Shown: positions 41,910 through 49,996, counted from the first letter of the stretch. The stretch: 64,000 nucleotides of DNA from Nanogingivalis sp964625845 (GCA_964625845.1 CAZVBN010000002.1:8160-72159), one strand, 5' to 3'. Made by a program: numbers and translations. The notes: generated by a model not told the origin, from the sequence alone.

Positions 41910-41928
41910 TTGTCGCACGGTGCGACAA
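41910..41928 (+). promoter_or_regulatory. Perfect inverted repeat near the transcript start (operator or hairpin)
   Basis: TTGTCGCA (41910-41917), cgg, TGCGACAA (41921-41928): 8-bp perfect arms within about 10 nt of the predicted start of the 422-codon gene. It could be a repressor site or an RNA hairpin. Confidence 0.5.
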
Positions 41929-41952
41929 CAGTTCTTTAAAAGGAGTAAAATT

Positions 41953-43221
41953 ATGGAAGAACGAATAAAAACAATCGGAAGTTTTCTTTTTGAAAATAGA
42001 AAATTGATTCGAGGGACTTTTGAATCTATCTACTTCAAGGCGCGCGCAATTAGCGAAAAACACGCCATCGAGGTTTTACATTCGACAATCAATCCAGAGA
42101 TGTTAGAAATTTTCGAAGATCCAGATTGGCAAGAAGAAGCTGGAAAATATCTTTCTGCGGAAAAATTCGCAGCGCTACTTCTCGCTTCAGCCGATCGCGA
42201 CCCAGACACAACCAAAACTCTGGCGCAAAAAGCTCGAAGCGAACATCGCGTGAAGAAATTTCTTACGGTTGAGCACTTAATGGTTTTGTCAGAAATCGAC
42301 GAAATCAAAAATATAACCGAATCGAATTTTCGCGATTTGATTTACTTTTGTGCAATTGGCGAAATTGAGCCGGGTTGCCTGGCGCTTCATCTTTCGAAAA
42401 ACGCGCATTTGCTCGAAAGCGACAACTCCAAGGTTTATCAAAAGATTAAGAAAAATAATCTCAAACTTGATGAACCGACGATTGAATTCTTCGAGCATAA
42501 AATTCCGTTTCATTACCTTGAAGATTTTCGAAATCTTTCCGAAGACTACAAGGCGGAATTTTGGCGTTGGATCAACCTAAAATACATTTCTCAGGTCAAA
42601 AATCCAGCTTATCTTTTCTTCAACATTTATTACAATATGAAAATTGATGGATTGAGCTTCAAAGATTTTCAAAATAGAAGAAAAAGTATTGAAGGAACTG
42701 GTTTTTCGAATTTTCAAAAAATGGAAGGTGTCGATTATGACTATTGGTTCGAGCTAGGCGAGATCAACAAGAAAATGTATAATTACAGTCCGGTCGCATT
42801 CAAATCTGGCGAAAAGACTAATAAGCACCACATTTTCTTCCCTGAGCGAAAATATATTGATGACCATAAGCTGAAAGCGTTCAGGTGTCACGACACGAAC
42901 AGTGTCACGATCCTTATCAACGCACACGAGCGGATGAATGCTTATTTCAAAGATCTCCTGATTAGCGACGATTATGAGATTCCTGCAATTCATCCAGAAT
43001 TGATAACCTTGATTGAAACCAATCGAGAATATCACGCCGCAGGGTATCTTCGTTTTATGGAATTGATGAAAGTGGTTTGTCAGATTTGTATCGATTATCT
43101 ACTCGAGTATTCCGACGAAGAGCTTTCGAAAAATGAAGTCTTTCAAAACGCACAAGAAATGTTTCGTTTCTTGAAAATCCAGAGTCGGTTTATCACTCCT
43201 AAAACAACCAAAACATACTAA
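41953..43221 (+). CDS. Unknown protein with HNH-like motif (422 residues)
   Basis: Start: ATG at 41953 after AAAGGAG; upstream codons overlap the inverted repeat. The protein is mostly helical. Around residues 285-330 it reads NKHHIFFPERKYIDDHK, then FRCHDTNSVTILINAHERMNA, a His-His ... Asn ... His spacing typical of HNH folds. It resembles EHHVFF...LRNHDFAKVIIDIKTHKRLHA in the gene at 39266. No other domain recognised. Plus strand inside the minus-strand ribosomal cluster, with own promoter and terminator. It could be a nuclease of a defence or mobile unit; unproven. Confidence 0.62.
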   Translation: MEERIKTIGSFLFENRKLIRGTFESIYFKARAISEKHAIEVLHSTINPEMLEIFEDPDWQEEAGKYLSAEKFAALLLASADRDPDTTKTLAQKARSEHRVKKFLTVEHLMVLSEIDEIKNITESNFRDLIYFCAIGEIEPGCLALHLSKNAHLLESDNSKVYQKIKKNNLKLDEPTIEFFEHKIPFHYLEDFRNLSEDYKAEFWRWINLKYISQVKNPAYLFFNIYYNMKIDGLSFKDFQNRRKSIEGTGFSNFQKMEGVDYDYWFELGEINKKMYNYSPVAFKSGEKTNKHHIFFPERKYIDDHKLKAFRCHDTNSVTILINAHERMNAYFKDLLISDDYEIPAIHPELITLIETNREYHAAGYLRFMELMKVVCQICIDYLLEYSDEELSKNEVFQNAQEMFRFLKIQSRFITPKTTKTY

Positions 43222-43228
43222 TATTTTC

Positions 43229-43262
43229 ACCGCAATTCACAACGAGTTGCGGTTTTTATTTT
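43229..43262 (+). terminator. Terminator of the 422-codon gene
   Basis: ACCGCAA (43229-43235)/TTGCGGT (43247-43253), followed by TTTTATTTTT. Confidence 0.7.
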
Positions 43263-43267
43263 TCGAA

Positions 43268-43302
43268 AAAAATAAAATAGACTCTACGAGAGAGTCTATT
43301 TT
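43268..43302 (-). terminator. Terminator after rpsH
   Basis: 12-bp perfect stem AAAATAGACTCT (43274-43285)/AGAGTCTATTTT (43291-43302), then TTATTTTTTT on the minus strand. The rplC-rpsH operon therefore ends here. Confidence 0.8.
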
Positions 43303-43327
43303 GATAGTAGCTTGAGCTTCGTTCTCA

Positions 43328-43729
43328 CTACCAAACTTTTAGCAACAATTCGCCGCCAAGTCGTTGTTTTTTGGCCTCAAAACCGTTCATAACACCTTTT
43401 GAAGTTGAAAGTAGAACCATTCCGCGACCGCTTTTTACGCGTGGGATTTCTTCTACACCAACATACATTCGGCGTCCAGGTTTACTCATTCGAGTCAATT
43501 CGCTGAATCGAGCAGCTTCGCCATCTTTGTTGATTTTTACAACCAAAATGTCGCGTGGTTTTGCAGATTCAACTGAAACACTTTCGATGTAGTTTGCTTT
43601 TGCAAGTTCCTCAGCAACAACTTTTTTCAATTTTGAGCTTGGAACTCGAATTTCGCTTTTTCCTACCAAAGCCGCGTTTCGGATGCGGGTTAGAAGGTCA
43701 GCGATTGGATCTGTTGATTGTAATGACAT
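43328..43729 (-). CDS. rpsH: Ribosomal protein uS8
   Basis: A 133-residue protein: DPIADLLTRIRNAALVGKSEIRVPSSKLK and the C-terminal SKGVMNGFEAKKQRLGGELL. Last gene of the rplC-rpsH unit here, whereas most bacteria continue directly to rplF. Confidence 0.97.
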   Translation of the reverse strand: MSLQSTDPIADLLTRIRNAALVGKSEIRVPSSKLKKVVAEELAKANYIESVSVESAKPRDILVVKINKDGEAARFSELTRMSKPGRRMYVGVEEIPRVKSGRGMVLLSTSKGVMNGFEAKKQRLGGELLLKVW

Positions 43730-43747
43730 TTCTTTTCTCCTTCCTTT

Positions 43748-44017
43748 CTACCAGCTACTTTTTGTTACGCCAGGGATTTCACCCTTTGAGGCTTTAGTTC
43801 GAAATGTGATTCGGCTCATACCAAATCGTCGCATATAACCTCGTGGTCGTCCATCGAAGTTGTCGCGGTTTTTGTGGCGAGTTGGGCTTGAATTGCGAGG
43901 CAATTTTTGAAGTCCTTCTTGATCGCCAGCCGCTTTCAATTCGGCACGTTTTGCGGCGTATTTTTCGATCATTTTCTTGCGTTTTAGATCTTTTGCAATC
44001 ATTGATTTCTTAGCCAT
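43748..44017 (-). CDS. rpsN: Ribosomal protein uS14 (zinc-free long form)
   Basis: An 89-residue protein: MAKKSMIAKDLKRKKMIEKY, SPTRHKNRDNFDGRPRGYMRRFGMSRITF. No cysteines, so this is the long C- form rather than the zinc-binding short form. It overlaps the rplE stop by one base. Confidence 0.96.
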   Translation of the reverse strand: MAKKSMIAKDLKRKKMIEKYAAKRAELKAAGDQEGLQKLPRNSSPTRHKNRDNFDGRPRGYMRRFGMSRITFRTKASKGEIPGVTKSSW

Positions 44018-44595
44018 TACGCTTTTCCTTTCTTTTCAAATGGAATACCGAATTTTTCAAGCAACGCACGAGAGTGAGCCTTGTCTTGATTTGAAATCAC
44101 AAAAGTGATTTGTAGACCGTGAAGAATTTGAGTTTCTTCGAAAGTCAATTCTGGGAAGATTGATTGCTCAACAATTCCCAAGTTGTAGTTTCCACCTTTG
44201 TCGAAACCTTTCGCACCAACACCGTGGAAGTCGCGAACGCGAGGCAATGCCACGTTTACGAGTCGGTCAAGGAATTCATACATTCGGTCACCACGCAAAG
44301 TTACGCTGTGTCCGATTGGAGCACCCATTCCGCCACGAATTTTGAAAGTTGCGATAGATTTTTTCGCCAATCGTTCAACTGGCATTTGACCTGTGATTTT
44401 CATCACGGTGTTTTTTACAACTTCTTGGAAGCGTTTGTCTTCCTTCTTTTTACCTGTTCCAACGCTAACAACGATTTTTTCAAGCTTTGGAACTTGGTGA
44501 ATATTTGTTAGCTCTAGTTCGCTTTGTAGTTCTTTTACAAATTGATCTTTGTAAAGAGTTTTCAAGCGTGGAACATAAACAGTAGTTTTAGCCAT
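44017..44595 (-). CDS. rplE: Ribosomal protein uL5
   Basis: A 192-residue protein: KLEKIVVSVGTGKK, VTLRGDRMYEFLDRLVNVALPRVRDFHG, YNLGIVEQSIFPE. It binds 5S rRNA. Between rplX and rpsN as expected. Confidence 0.97.
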   Translation of the reverse strand: MAKTTVYVPRLKTLYKDQFVKELQSELELTNIHQVPKLEKIVVSVGTGKKKEDKRFQEVVKNTVMKITGQMPVERLAKKSIATFKIRGGMGAPIGHSVTLRGDRMYEFLDRLVNVALPRVRDFHGVGAKGFDKGGNYNLGIVEQSIFPELTFEETQILHGLQITFVISNQDKAHSRALLEKFGIPFEKKGKA

Positions 44596-44861
44596 TATTT
44601 ATCTCCTTTTTTGCTTGATTTTTTCGCGCTTTTAGCTTCTACTTTTTTAACCTTGTGAGCAGGAGTTGGAACGTGAATTTCCTTTACACCACCACGAGGA
44701 TTGAATTGGTTTGGTTTTACGTGTCGGTGTTTTTTGCCAACACCTTCAACCAAAACTGCGTTTTTCTTTGGCAAAACTTTTACAACTTCGCCAGTAACGC
44801 CTTTGTCTTTTCCGCTGATAATTACAACTGTATCACCTTTGATAATTCCGTTAACTGCCAT
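44595..44861 (-). CDS. rplX: Ribosomal protein uL24
   Basis: An 88-residue KOW-domain protein: IKGDTVVIISGKDKGVTGEVVKVLPKKNAVLVEGV. The C-terminus is a lysine-rich tail. One-base overlap with rplE. Confidence 0.96.
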   Translation of the reverse strand: MAVNGIIKGDTVVIISGKDKGVTGEVVKVLPKKNAVLVEGVGKKHRHVKPNQFNPRGGVKEIHVPTPAHKVKKVEAKSAKKSSKKGDK

Positions 44862-44862
44862 A

Positions 44863-45231
44863 TTAGAGCACCTCCGGAGCTAAGCTGATGATTTTGCTGT
44901 AACCAAGGTCGCGAAGTTCGCGTGGAACTGGACCGAATACGCGAGTTGCTTTCGGGTTTTTGTCTTCACCGATAATAACAGCTGCGTTGTCGTCGAAGCA
45001 AATTGTTGAACCGTCTGCTCGGCGAATTTGGTCGCGAGTTCGAACCACAACAGCTTTCACCACAGATTTTTTCTTGATGTTTCCTGTTGGGTTTGCATCT
45101 TTAACAGTAGCAACGATGATGTCGCCAACTCGGGCATATCGTCGTTTTGAGCCACCGAGAACGCGGATACAAAGGATTTCCTTCGCACCGCTGTTGTCGG
45201 TTACTTTTAGTCGGGATTCTTGCTGAATCAT
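44863..45231 (-). CDS. rplN: Ribosomal protein uL14
   Basis: A 122-residue protein: MIQQESRLKVTDNSGAKEIL, RVLGGSKRRYARVGDIIV, CFDDNAAVIIGEDKNPKATRVFGPVPREL. Standard length and sequence. Confidence 0.98.
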   Translation of the reverse strand: MIQQESRLKVTDNSGAKEILCIRVLGGSKRRYARVGDIIVATVKDANPTGNIKKKSVVKAVVVRTRDQIRRADGSTICFDDNAAVIIGEDKNPKATRVFGPVPRELRDLGYSKIISLAPEVL

Positions 45232-45503
45232 TAAGCTTCCTCCTCTTTCAATTCAACTGTTCCACGAGCTTTTTCGACAACTTCAACCAAAGTGAATGAT
45301 TTAGTTTTCGAAATTGGACGAGTTTCTTTGATGATAACTTTGTCACCTTCGCCAGCTTCATTCATTTCGTCGTGAGCTGTGTATTTTCGAGTAACAGTGT
45401 ATTGTTTGCCGTAAAGTGGGTGTGTTTCACGGCTTGTAACAGATACGGTAATGGTTTTGTTGGCTTTCGCGCTTGAAACGATACCAGTCATTGTAGTCGC
45501 CAT
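45231..45503 (-). CDS. rpsQ: Ribosomal protein uS17
   Basis: A 90-residue protein: TGIVSSAKANKTITVSVTSRETHPLYGKQYTVTRKY and IKETRPISKTKSF. Start chosen at ATG 45503, just after the rplP stop; a GTG four codons upstream is the alternative. It follows rplP directly, leaving no room for rpmC (uL29). Confidence 0.95.
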   Translation of the reverse strand: MATTMTGIVSSAKANKTITVSVTSRETHPLYGKQYTVTRKYTAHDEMNEAGEGDKVIIKETRPISKTKSFTLVEVVEKARGTVELKEEEA

Positions 45504-45504
45504 A

Positions 45505-45924
45505 TTAGATTTCACCTTTCTTTACGAATTTAACTTTTACTGGAAGTTTGTGGCCAGCAAGTCGCATAGCTTCGCGAGCAACTTCTTCTGAAACGCCATT
45601 CATTTCGAAAAGGATAGTTCCAGCCTTAACTTTTGCCACAAAGAATTCTGGGTTTCCCTTACCGCTACCCATTTTCACATCTTGTGGTTTTCGGGTAACA
45701 GGTGTGTGAGGGAAGATTCGAATCCAAACTTGTCCGCCACGTTTGATGTAGCGAGTCATTGCTGTTCGGGCTGATTCGATTTGTCGTGAACTGATTCGTT
45801 CATTTTCAAGACTCATCAAACCATAATCACCGAAAGCAACTGTGTTTCCACGAGTAGCTCGACCTGGGTTTGTACCTTTTCGAACTTTTCGGTGAGCGGT
45901 TTTCTTTGGTAGTAAAATAGCCAT
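45505..45924 (-). CDS. rplP: Ribosomal protein uL16
   Basis: A 139-residue protein: RKVRKGTNPGRATRGNTVAFGDYGL, RGGQVWIRIFPHTPVTRKP, MGSGKGNPEFFVAKVKAG, all conserved. It overlaps the rpsC stop by one base. Confidence 0.98.
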   Translation of the reverse strand: MAILLPKKTAHRKVRKGTNPGRATRGNTVAFGDYGLMSLENERISSRQIESARTAMTRYIKRGGQVWIRIFPHTPVTRKPQDVKMGSGKGNPEFFVAKVKAGTILFEMNGVSEEVAREAMRLAGHKLPVKVKFVKKGEI

Positions 45925-46559
45925 TACTTATCGTTCCTTTCACCTTTGTTAATCCAAACTTTCACGCCGATGATACCAGCAGGAGTTTGGGCACGAGCAC
46001 CGTGATAGTTAATATCTGCACGAATTGTATGAAGTGGCACTGAACCTTCTGAGAATTTCTCGCGTCGGCTCATTTCAGCACCGTTCAAACGACCCGCAAC
46101 TTCGATACGAACACCTTTCGCACCAGCTTGCATTGTGCTTTGAAGCGCCATTTTTACAGCTCGGCGGAAGTTGATTCGTCGTTCGAGTTGGTGAGCAACG
46201 TTTTCAGCAACCAATTTTGCTGAAAGTTCTGGTCGTCGAACTTCTTCGATGTTGATTCGAACTGGAAGGCTAACGAGTTTTTCGAGTTGAGTTTTCAACT
46301 CTTGAACGCCAGCACCACCGCGACCGATTACGACACCAGCTTTTGCAGTGTGAATCGAAACAGTGATTAGGTTTTCAGTTCGTTCAATTTCAATTCGGTC
46401 AATTGTTGGGCGAGAAGCGAATCGTTTTTCGATTGCTTTTCGGATTTTGTCATCTTCTACCAAGTTTTTTGCGAAATCTTTTTTCGAAGCAAACCATCGA
46501 GAATCCCAGTTTTTGTGAGCTTGCAAACGGAAGCTAATCGGATTAACTTTCTGACCCAT
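45924..46559 (-). CDS. rpsC: Ribosomal protein uS3
   Basis: A 211-residue protein: MGQKVNPISFRLQAHKNWDS, KH-domain VVIGRGGAGVQELKTQLEKL, and KGVRIEVAGRLNGAEMSRREKFSEG. Forms part of the mRNA entry channel. Confidence 0.98.
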   Translation of the reverse strand: MGQKVNPISFRLQAHKNWDSRWFASKKDFAKNLVEDDKIRKAIEKRFASRPTIDRIEIERTENLITVSIHTAKAGVVIGRGGAGVQELKTQLEKLVSLPVRINIEEVRRPELSAKLVAENVAHQLERRINFRRAVKMALQSTMQAGAKGVRIEVAGRLNGAEMSRREKFSEGSVPLHTIRADINYHGARAQTPAGIIGVKVWINKGERNDK

Positions 46560-46978
46560 TATTTGCTCTCTTTCTCTGCTTTTTTAGTAGCAGTTTTCTT
46601 TACTTCTGCTTTTTTCGCAGGAGCTTTTTTCTCTTTAACAACGCCAGAAACTTCTACCAAGATGTTTGAAGTTTTCTTTTGGAATGGTAGAGCCATACCT
46701 CGCATGTGAGGTTTGAATCGTTTCAAACGAGCACCAGCTGTCACTGAAAGAGTTGTGATAACAAGTGTTTTTGGATCTACATTGTCGTTGTTTTTGGCAT
46801 TTGCCGCAGCCGATTGAATGGCTTTTTTAACAGCCAAAGCACTTCGGCGTGGTGTGTGGTCAAGGATTACGATAGCGTCTGCAACTGTTCGACCACGAAC
46901 AAGGCTAGCAACGATCGAAACTTTTCGTGGAGTTTGACCGATACCTTTGATGTAAGCTCGTGTAGTTTTAGTAGCCAT
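46559..46978 (-). CDS. rplV: Ribosomal protein uL22
   Basis: A 139-residue protein: TPRKVSIVASLVRGRTVADAIVILDHTPRRSALAVKKAIQSAAANA. C-terminal Lys/Ala-rich extension (KKAEVKKTATKKAEKESK) beyond the usual 110 residues. Confidence 0.97.
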   Translation of the reverse strand: MATKTTRAYIKGIGQTPRKVSIVASLVRGRTVADAIVILDHTPRRSALAVKKAIQSAAANAKNNDNVDPKTLVITTLSVTAGARLKRFKPHMRGMALPFQKKTSNILVEVSGVVKEKKAPAKKAEVKKTATKKAEKESK

Positions 46979-47244
46979 TATCTTTTATCCTTTCCACCGT
47001 GTTTGCGGAATTTGCGTGTTGGTGCGAATTCACCAAGTTTGTGGCCAACCATGTTTTCTGAAATATAAACAGGAACATGTAGGCGACCGTTGTGAACAGC
47101 GATTGTTCGACCTACCATTTCTGGTGTAATTGTACAAGCGCGCGCCCAAGTTTTAATTACCGTTCGGTCATCAGCCCCAAGAGCTGCAACTTTTTTAGCA
47201 AGCTTGAAGTCGATAAACGGACCTTTTTTCAATGAACGACTCAT
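46978..47244 (-). CDS. rpsS: Ribosomal protein uS19
   Basis: An 88-residue protein: MSRSLKKGPFIDFKLAKKV, IKTWARACTITPEMVGRTIAVHNGRLHVPVYI, LGEFAPTRKFRKHGGKDK. Directly abuts rplB. Confidence 0.98.
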   Translation of the reverse strand: MSRSLKKGPFIDFKLAKKVAALGADDRTVIKTWARACTITPEMVGRTIAVHNGRLHVPVYISENMVGHKLGEFAPTRKFRKHGGKDKR

Positions 47245-48087
47245 TTATTTTCTCCTCTTAGCTTCGTGACGACTCTTCACGATAAATTTATTAGTGCTCT
47301 TGCGTCGGCGTGTTTTGTAGCCGAGAGTTGGTTGACCCCAAGGTGTGCGTGGAGTTGCGCGACCGATTCCGTGTCGACCACCGTCACCACCACCGTGTGG
47401 GTGATCTACGGCGTTCATAACAACACCACGAACTGTTGGACGGATACCTTTTCGTCGGTTTCGACCAGCAGAACCAATTTTTACGTTTTGATGCTGGATG
47501 TTTCCAACAGTTCCAAGTGAAGCGTGTGCTTCAAGTCGGAATTTTCGCACTTCGCCAGAAGGCAATTTCACCTGAGCGTAGTCACCTTCTTTCGCCATCA
47601 ACTGAGCTTTAGCACCAGCTGAACGCACCATTTGCGCACCTTTTCCTGGTGTAATTTCGATAGCGTAGATCAACGAACCAACTGGAATTTGTGAAAGTGG
47701 AAGTCGGTTTGAAGCTTCGATTTCAACTTGTTCACCAGTTTGGAAAGTTTTACCTTTTGTCATTGAAGTGTCGGCCAAAACGTAGTAGTATTTACCGTTT
47801 TGATCTTTAACTCGAGCAATTCGCGCGCTTCGGTTTGGATCGTATTCGATTTCTTCAACCGTTAGAGTCAAGCCAAGTGGCAATTTGTGAGTCAACAATC
47901 GGTAATGTCGTTTAACACCACCACCTCGGTGTCGAACTGTAATTCGACCAGAGTTGTTGCGTCCAGCATTTTGCTTTTTAGCTTTCAAAAGAGATTTTAG
48001 CGGTTTTTTAGTTGTAATTTCGCTATAATCTTCTGTTGTCATACCTCGGCGAGCAGGAGTCGTTGGGTTATACTTTTTGATAGCCAT
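47245..48087 (-). CDS. rplB: Ribosomal protein uL2
   Basis: A 280-residue protein: NSGRITVRHRGGGVKRHYR, GEVRKFRLEAHASLGTVGN and the peptidyl-transferase-proximal VVMNAVDHPHGGGDGGRHGIGR. Complete. Confidence 0.98.
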   Translation of the reverse strand: MAIKKYNPTTPARRGMTTEDYSEITTKKPLKSLLKAKKQNAGRNNSGRITVRHRGGGVKRHYRLLTHKLPLGLTLTVEEIEYDPNRSARIARVKDQNGKYYYVLADTSMTKGKTFQTGEQVEIEASNRLPLSQIPVGSLIYAIEITPGKGAQMVRSAGAKAQLMAKEGDYAQVKLPSGEVRKFRLEAHASLGTVGNIQHQNVKIGSAGRNRRKGIRPTVRGVVMNAVDHPHGGGDGGRHGIGRATPRTPWGQPTLGYKTRRRKSTNKFIVKSRHEAKRRK

Positions 48088-48419
48088 TACTTCTTCTCCT
48101 CAGTTTGAGTTTCCTCTGCACCTTCGAAGATTGCGATTTTGTCGCCTTCTTTCAAAGTTACATAGGCTTTTTTAGTATCTTTTTGAGTAGTTGTACCTGC
48201 AACATATCGTTTTGGATTTCGCGATTTGTTGACTCGTTTAACTTTTCCGGCTTGTACAACAGTTCGAACACCAGTTACGGTAACTTCGAATTCTTTCTCA
48301 ATCACTTCTTTGATTTGGTTTTTATTCAAAGAAAGCGGTACGTTAAATGCGTAAACATTTTTCTGTGAAAGAGCATAAGCTTTCTCGGTTGCTCGTGGAG
48401 TAATAGGTTTGATAGCCAT
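48087..48419 (-). CDS. rplW: Ribosomal protein uL23
   Basis: A 110-residue protein: KPITPRATEKAYALSQKNVYAFNVPLSLNKNQIKEVIEKEFEV. Lines the exit tunnel and would dock SRP and SecY. One-base overlaps on both sides. Confidence 0.96.
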   Translation of the reverse strand: MAIKPITPRATEKAYALSQKNVYAFNVPLSLNKNQIKEVIEKEFEVTVTGVRTVVQAGKVKRVNKSRNPKRYVAGTTTQKDTKKAYVTLKEGDKIAIFEGAEETQTEEKK

Positions 48420-49006
48420 TAGTTTTCTCCTCCCAACCAGTTTTCGATAGTTTCAATTGCTTTTGGCGCGATCACGATGTGGTCTGCGTTCAAAATATCA
48501 AATACATTCAAGTACATTGGTGAAACTAACAAAACTTCGCTAATGTTATTTGTTGCGCGAATAAGTTCGTCGGTTTTTTCAGCAACGATCAAAATTCGGC
48601 GATTTAGTTTGTTGTCTGCCAAGAATTTCGCAACTTCAGCAGTTTTACCAGTAGTTTTGATTTCTGAAACCAAAACACTGTCAGCTTTAACTGTCAAAGC
48701 TTGTCGCAAAGCAACTCGTTTTGAAGTTTTCGAAATCTTTTTGGTGTAGTTTTCATTACCTCGTGGTCCAAAAACGATACCACCGCCTCGCCAGATTGGG
48801 TTTCGAATCGAACCGAATCGTGCGCGACCTGTACCTTTTTGTCGCCAAGGTTTTTTACCACCACCGCGAACTTCGCCACGTTGTTTTGTTGTAGCAGAAG
48901 CAAGTCGGTTGTTTGCTAGGTATGCGTCGTAGGCAAGCTTCAAAAGTTCGTGATTTGGAACTTCAACTGCAAAAACGCTTTTTGGTAGAGTTGTTTTTTC
49001 AGCCAT
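48419..49006 (-). CDS. rplD: Ribosomal protein uL4
   Basis: A 195-residue protein. The tunnel loop TKQRGEVRGGGKKPWRQKGTGRARFGSIRNPIWRGGG is intact. In many bacteria L4 also represses the S10 operon; here it could act on the structured rplC leader, but this is not shown. Confidence 0.97.
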   Translation of the reverse strand: MAEKTTLPKSVFAVEVPNHELLKLAYDAYLANNRLASATTKQRGEVRGGGKKPWRQKGTGRARFGSIRNPIWRGGGIVFGPRGNENYTKKISKTSKRVALRQALTVKADSVLVSEIKTTGKTAEVAKFLADNKLNRRILIVAEKTDELIRATNNISEVLLVSPMYLNVFDILNADHIVIAPKAIETIENWLGGEN

Positions 49007-49620
49007 TATGCTTTTCCTCCAATGCTTACTAAGCCTTTCTTTGGTCCTGGAACAGCGCCTTTCAAACCGATAAGGTTGTTTTCGGCGTCGATGTAAGCCA
49101 CTACCAAGTTCTTCACAGTAACTTTGTCGTGACCCATTCGGCCAGGCATTCGTTTACCTTTGAAGACTTTTTGTGGATACATTGATCCAATAGAACCAAC
49201 GCGGCGAACGTTTCCGTTTCCACCGTGCGAGCTTTTACTTGTGTTGAAATTGTGTCGTTTAACTGTACCAGCAAAACCTTTACCTTTGCTTGTTCCAGTT
49301 ACATCTACAATGTCGCCCAATTCAAAGGCTTCAACATTAATTTTTGCGCCGACTTTGATATCTGCCGGAATTTCGTCAACGCGGAACTCTCGAATATGTT
49401 TCGGAGTTACATCTGCCGGTTTTGTGTGACCAGCCACGGCCTTGCTCAGGTTCTTACCCTCACCAAATGCCACCTGTACTGCGTTGTAACCGTCTGTTTC
49501 AACAGTTTTGACCTGAGTCACAGTAACTGGGCCGGCTTGAACAAGCGTAATTGGTGTTGCTACGCCGTCTTCACCGATGATTTGGGTCATACCAATTTTG
49601 GTACCGAGAAGTGTTTTCAT
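49006..49620 (-). CDS. rplC: Ribosomal protein uL3
   Basis: A 204-residue protein: MKTLLGTKIGMTQIIGEDGV, GKGFAGTVKRHNFNTSKSSHGGNGNVRRVGSIG, MGHDKVTVKNL. First gene of the operon here, since rpsJ (uS10) lies 9 kb away at 58555. Confidence 0.98.
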   Translation of the reverse strand: MKTLLGTKIGMTQIIGEDGVATPITLVQAGPVTVTQVKTVETDGYNAVQVAFGEGKNLSKAVAGHTKPADVTPKHIREFRVDEIPADIKVGAKINVEAFELGDIVDVTGTSKGKGFAGTVKRHNFNTSKSSHGGNGNVRRVGSIGSMYPQKVFKGKRMPGRMGHDKVTVKNLVVAYIDAENNLIGLKGAVPGPKKGLVSIGGKA

Positions 49621-49674
49621 TTCACTTATGCTCCCATTAGTTTAATATTTATAAACTTATCCACATCATTAAAG

Positions 49675-49734
49675 CTTGGCGTCGGTGCGGTTTCGCGGTC
49701 GGGTTTTCCCTGTTGCGACCTTCACATTGCCAAG
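49675..49734 (-). promoter_or_regulatory. Structured leader of the rplC operon
   Basis: In a leader of about 140 nt, CTTGGC and GCCAAG (49734-49729 and 49680-49675 on the minus strand) close a GC-rich segment. It contains GGTC...GGG-aaaa-CCC-GACC and GCG-aaac-CGC. It is a candidate autoregulatory site for a ribosomal protein. I cannot match it to the E. coli S10 leader. Confidence 0.4.
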
Positions 49735-49767
49735 TTTTAAGTTTTACGCAAATAAAGTTCATCGTTA

Positions 49768-49796
49768 ATTGTAGCATAAATGGATGAAAAAAGCAA
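49768..49796 (-). promoter_or_regulatory. Promoter of the rplC-rpsH operon
   Basis: Minus-strand -35 TTGCTT (49796-49791), 17-bp spacer, -10 TACAAT (49773-49768). Confidence 0.75.
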
Positions 49797-49873
49797 GAGG
49801 TTTATTGTGCTATTTTAAAAATAACCACCCTGTTGGATGGCTATATGAATAATCTGGCGGAAGCGAGAAAAGC

Positions 49874-49902
49874 TTGACATTTCTGTCTTGATTTGTTAAG
49901 AT
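49874..49902 (+). promoter_or_regulatory. Orphan plus-strand promoter
   Basis: -35 TTGACA (49874-49879), 17-bp spacer, -10 TAAGAT (49897-49902). No plus-strand gene follows for 9 kb. Confidence 0.6.
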
Positions 49903-49908
49903 AGATTT

Positions 49909-49960
49909 AGGTTAAGATTTAGATTTATCGCTCTCGTTTGAGGGCGATTTCTAGTTTTAC
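49909..49960 (+). ncRNA. Possible short RNA antisense to a micro-ORF
   Basis: From the orphan promoter the transcript would run about 50 nt to the hairpin ATCGC-t-CTC-gttt-GAG-g-GCGAT (49927-49948) followed by TTTCTAGTTTT. It overlaps the 3' end of the 23-codon frame on the other strand. Inferred only. Confidence 0.35.
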
Positions 49961-49996
49961 TTCAACAAAATACTTGCCAAATTTCAACTTTAGCAT
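49925..49996 (-). CDS. Possible 23-codon micro-ORF
   Basis: The frame reads MLKLKFGKYFVEVKLEIALK then RER-stop, beginning 7 nt after AAGGAG, with an extended -10 (TGC-TAAAAT) about 60 nt upstream near 50055-50060. The peptide is basic and amphipathic, not a membrane helix. Its last codons lie in the hairpin of the antisense transcript. No family known; the good Shine-Dalgarno is the main support. Confidence 0.35.
   Translation of the reverse strand: MLKLKFGKYFVEVKLEIALKRER

Noticed and set aside
49679..49729. An 18-codon GTG-start leader peptide in the rplC leader
   Set aside because: No Shine-Dalgarno and no attenuator-like codon run; the segment is better explained as RNA structure.
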